Of a stretch of DNA of 13,552 nucleotides, positions 6,899 to 13,552 are shown piece after piece. A program made the position numbers and the translations under genes. Within the stretch, counting starts at the first letter, position 1, and every line of letters starts with the position of its first letter. A model generated the notes under the pieces. The model had not been told where the DNA came from and ran no database searches. It was given only the letters and a program-made list of their open reading frames with translations. The stretch is from Planctomycetota bacterium (lineage in GTDB: Bacteria; Planctomycetota; Planctomycetia; Pirellulales; Pirellulaceae): assembly GCA_024277285.1 (NCBI GenBank), contig JAJRVM010000013.1:1-13552 (forward strand). The letters run 5' to 3'.

Positions 6899-7020
6899 TG
6901 AAGGTTCCTGCCTCGCTTGGATGTGAATTGTTCGTCTGCTGCATTTCGGCTCGGGTTTTGTTCTGCGATTACGGTAACTCTGCATCCTGCTTCGTTACAC
7001 ATAACGACTGTGATGCGAGA

Positions 7021-7136
7021 TACGCCCACAATGGGCATAGCTTGAGTGAGCCAGAGGCGAGTTGCGAGCGGAGGCAATTCGGATCTCAAGACAAGTCATG
7101 TGGCCCTCGTCCTCTCTTGGTGGCGAGGGCCTTTTT
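7021..7136 (+). ncRNA. Candidate structured leader or small RNA ending in an intrinsic terminator
   Basis: Successive helices can be drawn: GCCCA/TGGGC (7024-7028/7032-7036); an outer CTTGAG/CTCAAG (7041-7046/7085-7090) enclosing GAGTTGC/GCAATTC (7059-7065/7074-7080, one G-U pair); and the terminator stem at 7102-7131. No plus-strand gene precedes it for over 1 kb, so the terminator must belong to a leader of the next gene (ATG 7176) or to a free-standing RNA. No riboswitch class was recognised and no clear promoter was found. Short helices can occur by chance; the terminator is the firm part. Confidence 0.38.
7102..7136 (+). terminator. Intrinsic terminator
   Basis: GGCCCTCG (7102-7109) pairs perfectly with CGAGGGCC (7124-7131) around a 14-nt loop and is followed at once by TTTTT (7132-7136). 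It is oriented for plus-strand transcription and has no T-run on the other strand. It lies 39 nt upstream of the 7176 start codon. Confidence 0.8.
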
Positions 7137-7175
7137 CGTTACTCGTATCATCAACTTGTACTGACCGAGGAAATA

Positions 7176-7481
7176 ATGGCAAAGGTCGATCAAGCCGTCA
7201 CGAATGAAGAGGAACCGGTGGCAACACCGAACCACACGGAAAAAATCAAGTCTCAGGTGTTGGAGAAAGTCGGCAGGCCACCTCGTCTGCATCGTGTGGA
7301 GGTTTCTCGCCACCACAACGGCAACTACCGGGTCAACATTTGGGAGCAGCCCGATCCGACTGAGGACTTCGCTGTATCACTTGGTGTCCACATACGGTCG
7401 TCCTATTATTTGAAAGTTTCGGATACAGGTGAGATCATTCGCAGTAACCCGCCGCTGACCAAGCTCGATTTGTCGGCTTGA
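7176..7481 (+). CDS. Hypothetical small soluble protein, 101 aa
   Basis: ATG 7176 follows a clean GAGGA ribosome binding site (7166-7170). The product has a polar acidic N-terminus, then VLEKVGRPPRLHRVEV, GNYRVNIWEQPDP and SYYLKVSDTGEIIRSNPPL, a beta-strand-rich pattern with no signal peptide or membrane helix. I recall similar short proteins (a Y-R-V-N-x-W strand and S-Y-x-x-x-x-D-x-x-G-x-I repeat) from planctomycete genomes but cannot name a family. The upstream terminator could act as an attenuator of this gene. It is followed 11 nt later by the broken copy of the 147-aa gene. Confidence 0.68.
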   Translation: MAKVDQAVTNEEEPVATPNHTEKIKSQVLEKVGRPPRLHRVEVSRHHNGNYRVNIWEQPDPTEDFAVSLGVHIRSSYYLKVSDTGEIIRSNPPLTKLDLSA

Positions 7482-7492
7482 ACTTGCTTCTA

Positions 7493-7808
7493 ATGGACCA
7501 TGTGCCGATTACCGGTCGTGTGGTATCTGGCAAAATGGTGCGCGAGGACCAACCCGATCCGATGAGCGAGGAATTCTGGATCACTACTTTGAACGGGCAA
7601 GAGTGGCGCGTTGCAAAAGTAGAAGGCTGGGATTTCGGAATTACAAGTAACTGACGGGCGACAAACGATCCCGCAGACAGATTTCAGTTCGCCAGCGACT
7701 TTGACGGCGACTTGCATCTCTTCCCAAAGAACCTTGATGAACCAGACTATCAACACCGCTGGGAGGTGTGGGGAATTCAGGCTGATGGAAACCGCAAGAA
7801 GGCTCCGC
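7493..7808 (+). pseudogene. Broken second copy of the 147-aa hypothetical gene
   Basis: From 7551 this matches 2046-2303 (234 of 258 identical, no gaps). The homologous frame can start at ATG 7493 or at ATG 7562, but stops at TGA 7652-7654 where the intact gene has TTA, leaving at most 53 codons. The 3' 56 codons of the gene are absent: at 7809 the sequence switches to the membrane-protein gene. The segment before 7551 differs from copy 1, so the N-termini are unlike. Confidence 0.82.
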
Positions 7809-9251
7809 CTGCTCAATGCGATCGTCGCGGGACAGGGTGGCGTTGTGGGGGCGATGTGTGGAGCATTTCTATTGCCGGGCGTTTGGGCGTCCGTGTGGTC
7901 GTACGTCAGTGGCGCGGCTGCGCAACCATCGCGTCTGGGAGGCGCACTCTTGGGAGCGCTCGTCGGCTGGTGTATTGCTTTTTGCCGAGCCGAATTGCGC
8001 GATCGCCGGACGCGACGCTTGCGGCAGGTTGCTGTGGAGCAGGGATTACGGTTTTCCAGCGGTTTGATTGCGCGACTTGAAGATCGTGTTCAAGAGGTTT
8101 TCTCCGGCGAACACATGATCGATCTCAATAACGCGGTCCGCAAGGTAATCGAGTCGGGGCGACTCATCGTGGCCGACCTGACGTGGACGGAATACCGTGC
8201 GAGTGGCGCGTCGCAGGTGAGCGGTTCACGCGAACGTGAACGCACGATCGCCTGCGTTGAATTCTCTGACGTGAGTCTTCCGGAGTTCATGCTTCAACCC
8301 GGGAGTCGCATGCTCGCATTGGCCGCGATCGTGACGCCTATTGCGAAAATTGATTTTCCAGACTGCCCGGACTTCACGCGCGCCTATCATCTTACCGGTG
8401 CTCCCATCGACCGAGTGCGTCAACTCTTCAACGATCGCCTGCTCGATTTCCTCTGCCGGAACCCTGGTTGGGAAGTGCGCGGCGACGCGCTTTTTCTGAT
8501 CGTAAGTCGGCCTGGCAGCCGGTGTGCGCCGGAGGAATTGGTGGAATTCATCCGCCAAGTAACCGAGGTGGCCGAGACGTTTCATGATGCGGTAAGTGAA
8601 ATGTCCGAACCGCCGAGCAAGATCGCGACCGGTACACCCGCGATCGTTGCCGCGGCCCCGGCGGATGCGTCATCCGACGCAGCAAACCAGGTGGCGATAG
8701 GCGACGAGCTGACCGCATTCCTGAGCGAACAGCCGCCACGACGAGTGCCGGCAAGTATCCGAAGAAAACGCGTGGCTTCCGGCAATCTGATTGCGGTTCT
8801 GCTGGGAGCAGGCTTGATGGCCGTGGGCTGCCTGTTCGCGATCATGAGTGGCTATGTGGTCAGCGATCTGGTGGACCACACGAGCCTTTTTGCCATTGTA
8901 CTTGGCGTGTCGATGATGGTCACCGGTCTGTTTTTCGTGGGCATGGCGTTTCACTATCGCCACTGGAATTTGCGCATATTGCGCAAAGGCATTGTGACTT
9001 CGGGCCGGATCGAAAAAGTGCGACGAACCGGAATCGTGGTAAACGAACGGCGACGTTTCCGTGTTGCGCTACGTTTTGAACTCAACGGCGCCCAGCAACT
9101 CGCGTACTGCAACCTCTATGGCGATCTGGTCGAACTGGCGCGGCGTTGTTCGCAAGAATCTATCCCCGTACGAATCTTGTTCGACCCACGACGCCCAACG
9201 CGCGTACTCTGGGCGCAAATGCTCGACACCGCCCCAGCGAAAGATTCGTAG
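7785..9251 (+). CDS. Four-helix membrane protein with C-terminal DUF3592-like domain; chimeric 5' end
   Basis: The 488-aa product has membrane helices near 15-38 and 52-68, a cytosolic-type domain at about 80-270 (GRLIVADLTWTEYR, IDFPDCPDFTRAYHLTG, FLCRNPGWEVRGDALFLIV), a Pro/Ala-rich linker, helices near 334-357 and 366-390, and a beta-rich tail (400-475, GIVTSGRIEKVRRTGIVV, PVRILFDPRRPTRVLW) resembling DUF3592. Function is unknown; the layout suggests an envelope-associated sensor or scaffold. ATG 7785 and the first eight codons lie in DNA copied from the 147-aa gene, read in another frame, so the native 5' end was probably replaced. GGGGA about 12 nt upstream is a weak ribosome binding site; the frame is open back to 7701, and ATG 7854 is a later possibility. 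Confidence 0.75.
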   Translation: METARRLRLLNAIVAGQGGVVGAMCGAFLLPGVWASVWSYVSGAAAQPSRLGGALLGALVGWCIAFCRAELRDRRTRRLRQVAVEQGLRFSSGLIARLEDRVQEVFSGEHMIDLNNAVRKVIESGRLIVADLTWTEYRASGASQVSGSRERERTIACVEFSDVSLPEFMLQPGSRMLALAAIVTPIAKIDFPDCPDFTRAYHLTGAPIDRVRQLFNDRLLDFLCRNPGWEVRGDALFLIVSRPGSRCAPEELVEFIRQVTEVAETFHDAVSEMSEPPSKIATGTPAIVAAAPADASSDAANQVAIGDELTAFLSEQPPRRVPASIRRKRVASGNLIAVLLGAGLMAVGCLFAIMSGYVVSDLVDHTSLFAIVLGVSMMVTGLFFVGMAFHYRHWNLRILRKGIVTSGRIEKVRRTGIVVNERRRFRVALRFELNGAQQLAYCNLYGDLVELARRCSQESIPVRILFDPRRPTRVLWAQMLDTAPAKDS

Positions 9252-9277
9252 GTGGCGTTCGTTCAAACGAGCCCCGC

Positions 9278-9412
9278 GAACGTGCGTCGAGGCAAAGGAA
9301 CGTTCAAGGTACGTGGGGATGTGTTCGCACCCACTATATAGGAGCCGTTATGAAATCGATTGACCAACTGGTGGCGGAGCATGACCTTATCGAGCGCGCG
9401 CTCCGTGTTTTG
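9278..9412 (+). repeat. Duplicated segment B, copy 2 (hemerythrin leader and first 21 codons)
   Basis: Matches 2566-2700 at 124 of 135 positions without gaps (offset 6712). Similarity is densest from the ribosome binding site onward. Confidence 0.88.
9340..9344 (+). promoter_or_regulatory. Ribosome binding site of the hemerythrin-like gene
   Basis: AGGAG preceded by TATAT, 5 nt before ATG 9350. It fixes the start against the longer open frame from 9146 and is conserved exactly in the copy at 2628-2632. Confidence 0.75.
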
Positions 9413-9892
9413 GAACACATCGTCGCTCGAATCGAGTCAGGCCAGTCTGTCCCAGACAGGTTTTGCGCGTGGTCAGCCCAGTTTTTTCAACAGTTTGCCG
9501 ACCAATGCCACCACGCCAAGGAAGAGGACCTGCTGTTTCCTCTGCTGAATCAGCGCGGTATACCCGAGCATGGTGGACCGATTGGCTGTATGCTCCACGA
9601 GCATGAACTTGGTCGTTCCTGTGTGGTTCGCATGCGCGAAGCCAGTGAAGCCACCGAGTTTGCCGGCTCTGCATTTGCCGCCGCGGCCAGGGAATTCATT
9701 CCACTCTTGCGACAGCATATCGACAAGGAAAACAACGTTCTTTACCGGATGGCTCTGAACGTGTTAAGTGAAGCCGATGACGCGAGTCTGACCGACCGAT
9801 TTGCCAACGCCGAACAGGAAAAAGGATTCGTTGGACTGGAGGCCCGTTATACGACCGACGTTGCACACTGGGAAACTGAACTCAAGTCGTGA
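9350..9892 (+). CDS. Hemerythrin-like (HHE) di-iron protein
   Basis: The 180-aa all-helical product shows the HHE pattern of a four-helix di-iron site: H11 (AEHDLIERAL), H55/E59 (CHHAKEEDLLFP, with H54/E58 as an alternative reading), H83 or H85 (MLHEHELGR), and H123/E127 (RQHIDKENNVLY). Such cytosolic proteins bind O2, NO or store iron, and many act in redox or nitrosative stress responses; the ligand here is unknown. ATG 9350 has AGGAG at 9340-9344 with 5-nt spacing. It starts about 100 bp after the membrane protein on the same strand, so co-transcription is possible. Its leader and first 21 codons also occur at 2566-2700. Confidence 0.9.
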   Translation: MKSIDQLVAEHDLIERALRVLEHIVARIESGQSVPDRFCAWSAQFFQQFADQCHHAKEEDLLFPLLNQRGIPEHGGPIGCMLHEHELGRSCVVRMREASEATEFAGSAFAAAAREFIPLLRQHIDKENNVLYRMALNVLSEADDASLTDRFANAEQEKGFVGLEARYTTDVAHWETELKS

Positions 9893-9917
9893 TGCGAAGA
9901 AGGTGTCAGCTCTTTGC

Positions 9918-10090
9918 GTGCCGCCCAAACTGGCGGTGAGGACCCGAGAACCCTCGGCATTGAACGACACGCAGTGGACTCCGCGCGCGTCCCTCGAGGG
10001 TGAGCAACTCCACGCCCGTCTTAGCGTTCCACACTTTTGCTGTCTGGTCATAACTGCCCGTACGCGCGACGCTCAAAGTGATCCAGGCGG
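9918..10090 (-). pseudogene. WD40-repeat gene relic, frameshifted
   Basis: Read on the minus strand, one frame gives TGSYDQTAKVWNAKTGVELL, a textbook WD40 blade end (D-x-T-x-x-V-W). About 15 nt after its last residues another frame gives ARGVHCVSFNAEGSRVLTAS, the start of the next blade. The shift lies near 9988-9998, where the expected LEGH is garbled. No start codon, ribosome binding site or further blades are present, so about one and a half blades of a larger protein survive between the hemerythrin-like stop and the broken gene at 10117. Confidence 0.66.
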
Positions 10091-10116
10091 AACTACGCAA
10101 TCGCATGCATCGGCCG

Positions 10117-10944
10117 CTAGTAGAAACGGGACGGTGGAAACTCCTTTAACGTTTTCAGCTTTTTCGCAACGGCCGTTTGCGCGGGCACCATCAGGAACAT
10201 CCGATCGGCCATCTGCATATGTTGGCGGATGTCTGGGCGGGAACAGAATCCGTCGAATCCAGAGAATCCTTCGTAGGCCCTCTCTTCCGGAGAGTTCGGC
10301 CATGATTCCAGCAGACGCATGATAAGGGGGTATTTGTCGGGCATGACTTGCCGTTTGAAAGCAACGTCAGCAAGTGCATCCAACGCGGGCGTCAACGGCT
10401 CGCTATCCGGAGCTTCGTGTGTCGCTTGGAAAGCGATCACAAGTCCGTACAACCATCCGATGCCTTTCTTCGCTTCGGCCTCATCGCCGTCAATCCACCG
10501 TTGCCGGATTTCCGAATCGGGCACAAAACCCTTATGGCATTCAACCATATACTTCTTCTCACCATCGAGCAACTTGAAACCTGTCGCCAATAGTGTTCGG
10601 AAAAGGTTCGCCTCGTTGGCATTGATATAGACCGGTTGTTGATCGAAGTACCGTCGCTGCTTTTCCGCGATCTGTCGGGCCAGCGCAGTCGCAAATTCGC
10701 TGCGAAGCTGGGGGTCGTCGCGAAGCGCTCGGTTTGGAAACGCTCGACGCAGTTCGCCGGAGAATTGCTCCAGAGCCGCCTCGTCCGAGGTCGGTACAAA
10801 ACCGTCGACGATCCTTGCGAGTTCTCGGTCCACTGCCGGATTCCAACGCTGCCGCAATCATCGTACGCCGACGATGAGGACAAATATTACGGCAATGGCG
10901 ATGACGAAACGTCTTCCGGAGTTGGCGTTTTTCCAGATGTGCAT
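10117..10944 (-). pseudogene. Membrane-anchored hypothetical protein interrupted by an in-frame stop
   Basis: ATG 10944 opens a 28-codon ORF with a clear membrane helix (FVIAIAVIFVLIVGV). It ends at TGA 10860-10858, and the same frame continues at once (TTG 10857) as a 246-codon ORF with natural composition (ELARIVDGFVPTSDEAALEQ, GIGWLYGLVIAFQATHE) to TAG 10117. The simplest reading is one 274-residue anchored protein broken by a single nonsense change such as CGA to TGA. The downstream ORF could still be made from the TTG or a later start, without its anchor. No family is recognised. A GAGAGGA sequence lies about 14 nt before ATG 10944. Confidence 0.62.
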
Positions 10945-11199
10945 GTCCACGTATCGTCCTCTCGGTGTTGCGGGCGATGCGGCATCCGCTCACAGCGACT
11001 TGGTGCAATAAGTTGTACGGACGAGCCCCGTCAGGAATTCCTGCATCACCCAGCCAATCCCGTGCAGCCCCGAATCGTCCCGAATTCCAGCAACTTCACA
11101 GCTTAGCCGTACCAGAAGCGAGTTGCAAACACGAGTGAGTGCCGTCGGTCAGATGAAAACGGGTTCCAAGTCACGCACCGATTCGGGACCGCCTTGACG
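10945..11199. other. Gene-poor stretch
   Basis: No gene is supported. A minus-strand frame between about 10990 and 11100 reads protein-like in part (GIGWVMQEFLTGLVRT) but has no start and no recognised family. Given relics on both sides, decayed coding DNA is likely. Confidence 0.4.
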
Positions 11200-11204
11200 A
11201 GTGT

Positions 11205-11470
11205 CGCGCAAATGCGGCAATGGGAAATTGCATTCGCCAGTAGCAGTTATACGAATCCCCGTTTTCGGTCACCACCGGCACGCTGTGTTCCGCTTGCTAA
11301 ATCGGGCGGCGAAAAAATCGCTCATCGACGCTCCGACGTCGGGCTTATCGCGATCGTGCCGATACATATGGGCCAGTACATAGGGAGCCAAGTCCCTTGG
11401 GGCAAAGGCTCATGAGGATTTGCCCGTGCGTCTTCGGTTCCGCAACGGACACGTTGTCACCCAATGAAAG
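11205..11470 (-). pseudogene. DUF2961 (GH172-like) gene relic with frameshifts
   Basis: On the minus strand one frame (about 11407-11285) reads APRDLAPYVLAHMYRHDRDK followed by a DVGASMSDFFAARF stretch. A second frame (about 11290-11210) reads VPVVTENGDSYNCYWRMQF. Together these match the order of core DUF2961 motifs as I remember them: x-Y-W-D, a P-x-x-DFF-x strand, then a G-x-x-YNxYWxMPF strand. The frame changes near 11285-11295, and a TGA precedes the first piece, with a third frame (GDNVSVAEPKTHGQILM) possibly continuing upstream. Intact family members are about 350-400 aa; only about 80 residues remain. The call rests on motif recall, without a database check. Confidence 0.52.
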
Positions 11471-11644
11471 GCCGCGTGATCCGTGTTTTGTGAATGCTTG
11501 GTAATTGGGACAGGGGAAGTTAGAATCTTTGGAAGTCAAATTGTTTGGCTTTGAGCAACGTGCGGTCTTGCCTCCGCAATTGGTCTGCGGATTCTTGGTT
11601 CGAATGATATCCCAACGTTGACGGGAGGTATGTCGTGACGATTC

Positions 11645-12016
11645 AAGGCGATTGAGTGGATGGCTCAGTTCACTCGGAAGCGATTCCCTGACAAAGTCGT
11701 CTGGAAGCAGGACGATGTGACTTCCGCGAGGTTCTATTGGCTGAGAGTGCCGCAAGATCAGCGCAAGGCGCGCAGCGAGCTTGTCGTGCGGCGCGACGCC
11801 CAGCGGTTCACGATCGACAAGTGCGACGTGAGTCGCCTTGGGCTGTTGCTAAGCGATGAGTTTGTCGATCTTGATCAGCCAATTCGCGTGGTGGCTGGCG
11901 ATCGTGTCTTGTGGGAGGCCACCGTGACAAGGACGATCGCCACACTCTACGAAACACTGATCGACCGCGGCGTTCCACGGATGATGTTCTCGGCGACCGT
12001 GTGGTTCGATTATTGA
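11645..12016 (+). pseudogene. Detached 3' end of the transglutaminase/esterase gene
   Basis: These 372 bp match codons 665-787 and the stop of the gene ending at 5202, without gaps. From ATG 11660 the 118-aa translation differs at 9 positions (N/K, I/L, G/A, V/I, L/W, D/E, S/T, V/I, D/V), mostly conservative, so the frame stayed open for some time after duplication. It carries only the tail after the hydrolase domain; the catalytic parts are missing, and no good ribosome binding site precedes ATG 11660. Confidence 0.85.
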
Positions 12017-12074
12017 GTCACCTCTGACCAAGAACGGCGCCGTTTGCTGTTCATCCGCGCAGTCGTACGGACGT

Positions 12075-12175
12075 GTGTGCCACTGCATGCGCAATCGCAC
12101 TTGCGCTGCCGATCGACCTAACCCCTCCGAATTTCCACCCATCTCACCGCCGCTTCGGGCACGCAGTGCGCCCCG
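12075..12175 (+). repeat. 101-bp repeat, copy R2
   Basis: Aligns without gaps to 12297-12397 (offset 222) and over its first 55 bp to 5251-5305. It contains an inverted repeat GCGCAA/TTGCGC (12089-12094/12101-12106) and a GGGCAC...GTGCGCCC hairpin-prone end. Confidence 0.78.
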
Positions 12176-12296
12176 CGAACCCGGTGTCCAACTGGAAACT
12201 CGATCGCCACTTCCCACCACCCAGTTCGGTGTCTTCGTCAGCGTGTTGGGTCCCTGGTTGTTTGAGCCGTTTATGAGACGAGCGTGGCAAGGAGGC

Positions 12297-12397
12297 GTGT
12301 GCTACCGCATGCGCAATCGCACTTGCGCTGCCGATCGATTTAACACTTTCGAACATCCATCCATCCCACCGCCGCTTCGGGCACGCAGTGCGCCCCG
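12297..12397 (+). repeat. 101-bp repeat, copy R3
   Basis: Second full copy of the unit at 12075-12175. Its 5' flank GGAGGC is shared with copy R1 at 5245-5250, so the three copies are related but rearranged. No coding potential is evident. Confidence 0.75.
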
Positions 12398-12843
12398 TGC
12401 CCCTGGGGGCTGTGAACGGAGCCCTGACAGACCCCAATATTCAACTAGAAACGGTGCAAAACGAGAAAGTTGACCCGCACTGCAACTTGGGTGTTGCAAG
12501 CCAGTGATCGGTCGCGTACGCTAAATGTTGATGTCCCGCCTTTAATCCAACCTGCAATACAGGCCAACCTACGCGATAGGCCTCGTTTGAAGCTCAGTTG
12601 AACGAGTCGCAGCCCCTTGTTGCGCCAGTTGGCTGAAAGACATCGAACGCGACTGCCAAGAGCTCAATACGACGCGGATTGACCCCGCGCGTTTGCATAC
12701 ACGGTCCCGCACGGTCTTGACGAGAGGTTCTGACGAAAGGACCTGCCTTGACGAATCGAGTTCGGGAATTGGAATACGGCGATCCACAGATGGGCAGAGA
12801 CGCGAAAAACAGCGCCCCGAAAAAGGGGACGCTCAAGGACTCG
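12398..12843. other. Gene-poor stretch
   Basis: No gene is seen. It holds a TGCAAC/GTTGCA inverted repeat (12481-12486/12493-12498) and a GCGCCCC/GGGGaCGC hairpin (12812-12832) without a plus-strand T-run. Confidence 0.45.
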
Positions 12844-12894
12844 ATGGGTAACGAAACGTTTCTTCACAGTTCATCTTCATGGCGGCGATTTGCG

Positions 12895-13552
12895 ATGCGC
12901 ACCAAGACCATTGTGCCCTTAGTGGTTACCCTCGCGATTTCTATCTGGCCCGCGGCCTGTGCTGGCGAGGAGCCGAAGCCAACCAACGTAACGGCCAAGA
13001 CAAACGTTCAGGCTGCGACCAGCGCGGAGGTTGCGGCGAAGGCCCAATACGATGCGGCCGAAAAGGCGGCCAAAGCGGCGGAAGCCGCGATCGGCCCGCT
13101 GCGGGTCGCTATGCAAAAGGCCGACAAGGCATACGCCAACGCGAGGAAGGTGGCCAACAAGAAGCGTCAGCAAGCCACCGACGCGAAGAATATGGCGGGC
13201 GAGCCGGGCGTGAAAGCGTTGCAGCAGGCCGAGGCCAACTTGCCTGCGGCCATCAAAGCCCTGACCGATGCGACCAATGCCAAGCCTGGGCTGGACAAAG
13301 CGTTGGCCGAAGCCAAAGTCGCTGCGGCGCCATTGCAGCAAGCCTACGATCTGGCCGAGAAGGCGGCCAAAGAGGCGGCAGCGGTGGCGAAGGCCGCCGC
13401 CGACGCGGCCAACAAACTGGGTGTGGAAGCCAAGAATGCCACGGTCCAAGCGACGGCCAAACGCCGCGCGGCGGACGTTGCCAAAGCCGCTTTGTCCCGA
13501 GCCCTGCAAGGCGAACAGAAATTGCTGGCTCAGGCCAAAACGGCGGCCGAGA
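12895..13552 (+). CDS. Exported alanine/lysine-rich coiled-coil protein, partial at right edge
   Basis: ATG 12895 begins a signal peptide (MRTKTIVPLVVTLAISIWPA, cleavage near CAG-EE). Almost everything after is Ala/Lys/Glu-rich helix with heptad-like spacing (AAKAQYDAAEKAAKAAEAA, AKEAAAVAKAAADAANKLG), open to the window end for 219 codons with no stop. Long A/K/E helices like this act as spacers or coiled coils in exported proteins, and in planctomycetes often precede WD40 or cytochrome-type domains (recalled; the C-terminus is not visible here). An in-frame ATG at 12844 with AAGGA 4 nt before it would add 17 residues; I prefer 12895 because it gives a compact signal peptide. The antisense frame of this GC-rich repetitive DNA is also open, but it is a shadow. 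Confidence 0.7.
   Translation, partial: MRTKTIVPLVVTLAISIWPAACAGEEPKPTNVTAKTNVQAATSAEVAAKAQYDAAEKAAKAAEAAIGPLRVAMQKADKAYANARKVANKKRQQATDAKNMAGEPGVKALQQAEANLPAAIKALTDATNAKPGLDKALAEAKVAAAPLQQAYDLAEKAAKEAAAVAKAAADAANKLGVEAKNATVQATAKRRAADVAKAALSRALQGEQKLLAQAKTAAE

Noticed and set aside
6895..7089. Minus-strand ORF of 64 codons overlapping the 6898 start by GTGA
   Set aside because: The overlap looks like coupling, but the start is TTG with no ribosome binding site and the sequence coincides with the candidate structured RNA on the other strand.
9146..9349. Longer start for the hemerythrin-like gene
   Set aside because: It overlaps the end of the membrane-protein gene; AGGAG before ATG 9350 and the HHE motif near its N-terminus fix the shorter start.
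12812..12832. Hairpin GCGCCCC/GGGGaCGC as a terminator
   Set aside because: No T-run follows on the plus strand. On the minus strand a T-rich stretch follows, but no minus-strand gene ends there.
12919..13509. Open minus-strand frame of 196 codons, Gly/Arg/Leu-rich
   Set aside because: It is the antisense shadow of an Ala/Lys-rich repetitive gene; the plus strand has a signal peptide and coherent helical composition.
1..13552. CRISPR array, integrase, transposase or phage genes
   Set aside because: No regularly spaced repeats with unique spacers and no recognisable recombinase motifs were found on either strand.

Overview
The window most likely comes from a planctomycete (phylum Planctomycetota). 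That is an inference from protein types seen together: a CHC2 zinc-finger mini-protein of the C-x2-H / C-x4-C form, a secreted transglutaminase-like/esterase protein, WD40 and DUF2961 (GH172-like) relics, an alanine-rich secreted coiled-coil protein, and long gene-poor stretches. No rRNA, tRNA, CRISPR array, transposase or phage gene was recognised.

Layout. 130-1070 (minus): a parD-parE toxin-antitoxin pair with a good sigma70-type promoter, followed in the same reading frame by a CHC2 zinc-finger ORF. 1126-2026: gene-poor, with inverted repeats. 2027-5202 (plus): a hypothetical 147-aa protein, then a copied 5' end of a hemerythrin-like gene, then a large exported transglutaminase-like/alpha-beta hydrolase protein. 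5203-5873: mostly non-coding. 5874-6898 (minus): up to three tightly packed small ORFs ending in an Mth938-like membrane-anchored protein. 7021-7136 (plus): a candidate structured RNA ending in a clear intrinsic terminator, 39 nt ahead of a 101-aa hypothetical gene (7176-7481). 7493-9892 (plus): a broken second copy of the 147-aa gene, a 488-aa four-helix membrane protein whose start codon lies inside that copied DNA, and a complete hemerythrin-like gene. 9918-12397: a gene graveyard with a WD40 relic, a stop-interrupted membrane-anchored gene, a frameshifted DUF2961 relic, a copied 3' end of the esterase gene and two copies of a 101-bp repeat. 12895 to the right edge (plus): the start of an exported alanine-rich helical protein.

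The main result is that three separate segments (2046-2303, 2566-2700, 4831-5305) recur at 7551-7808, 9278-9412 and 11645-12129 in the same order and orientation, at about 91-92% identity where counted. Offsets grow from 5505 to 6712 to 6814-6824 bp. This looks like an old tandem duplication of a DUF / hemerythrin / esterase segment in which each copy lost different parts. The process left an in-frame hemerythrin leader ahead of the esterase gene and a membrane-protein gene whose first codons come from another gene read in a different frame.
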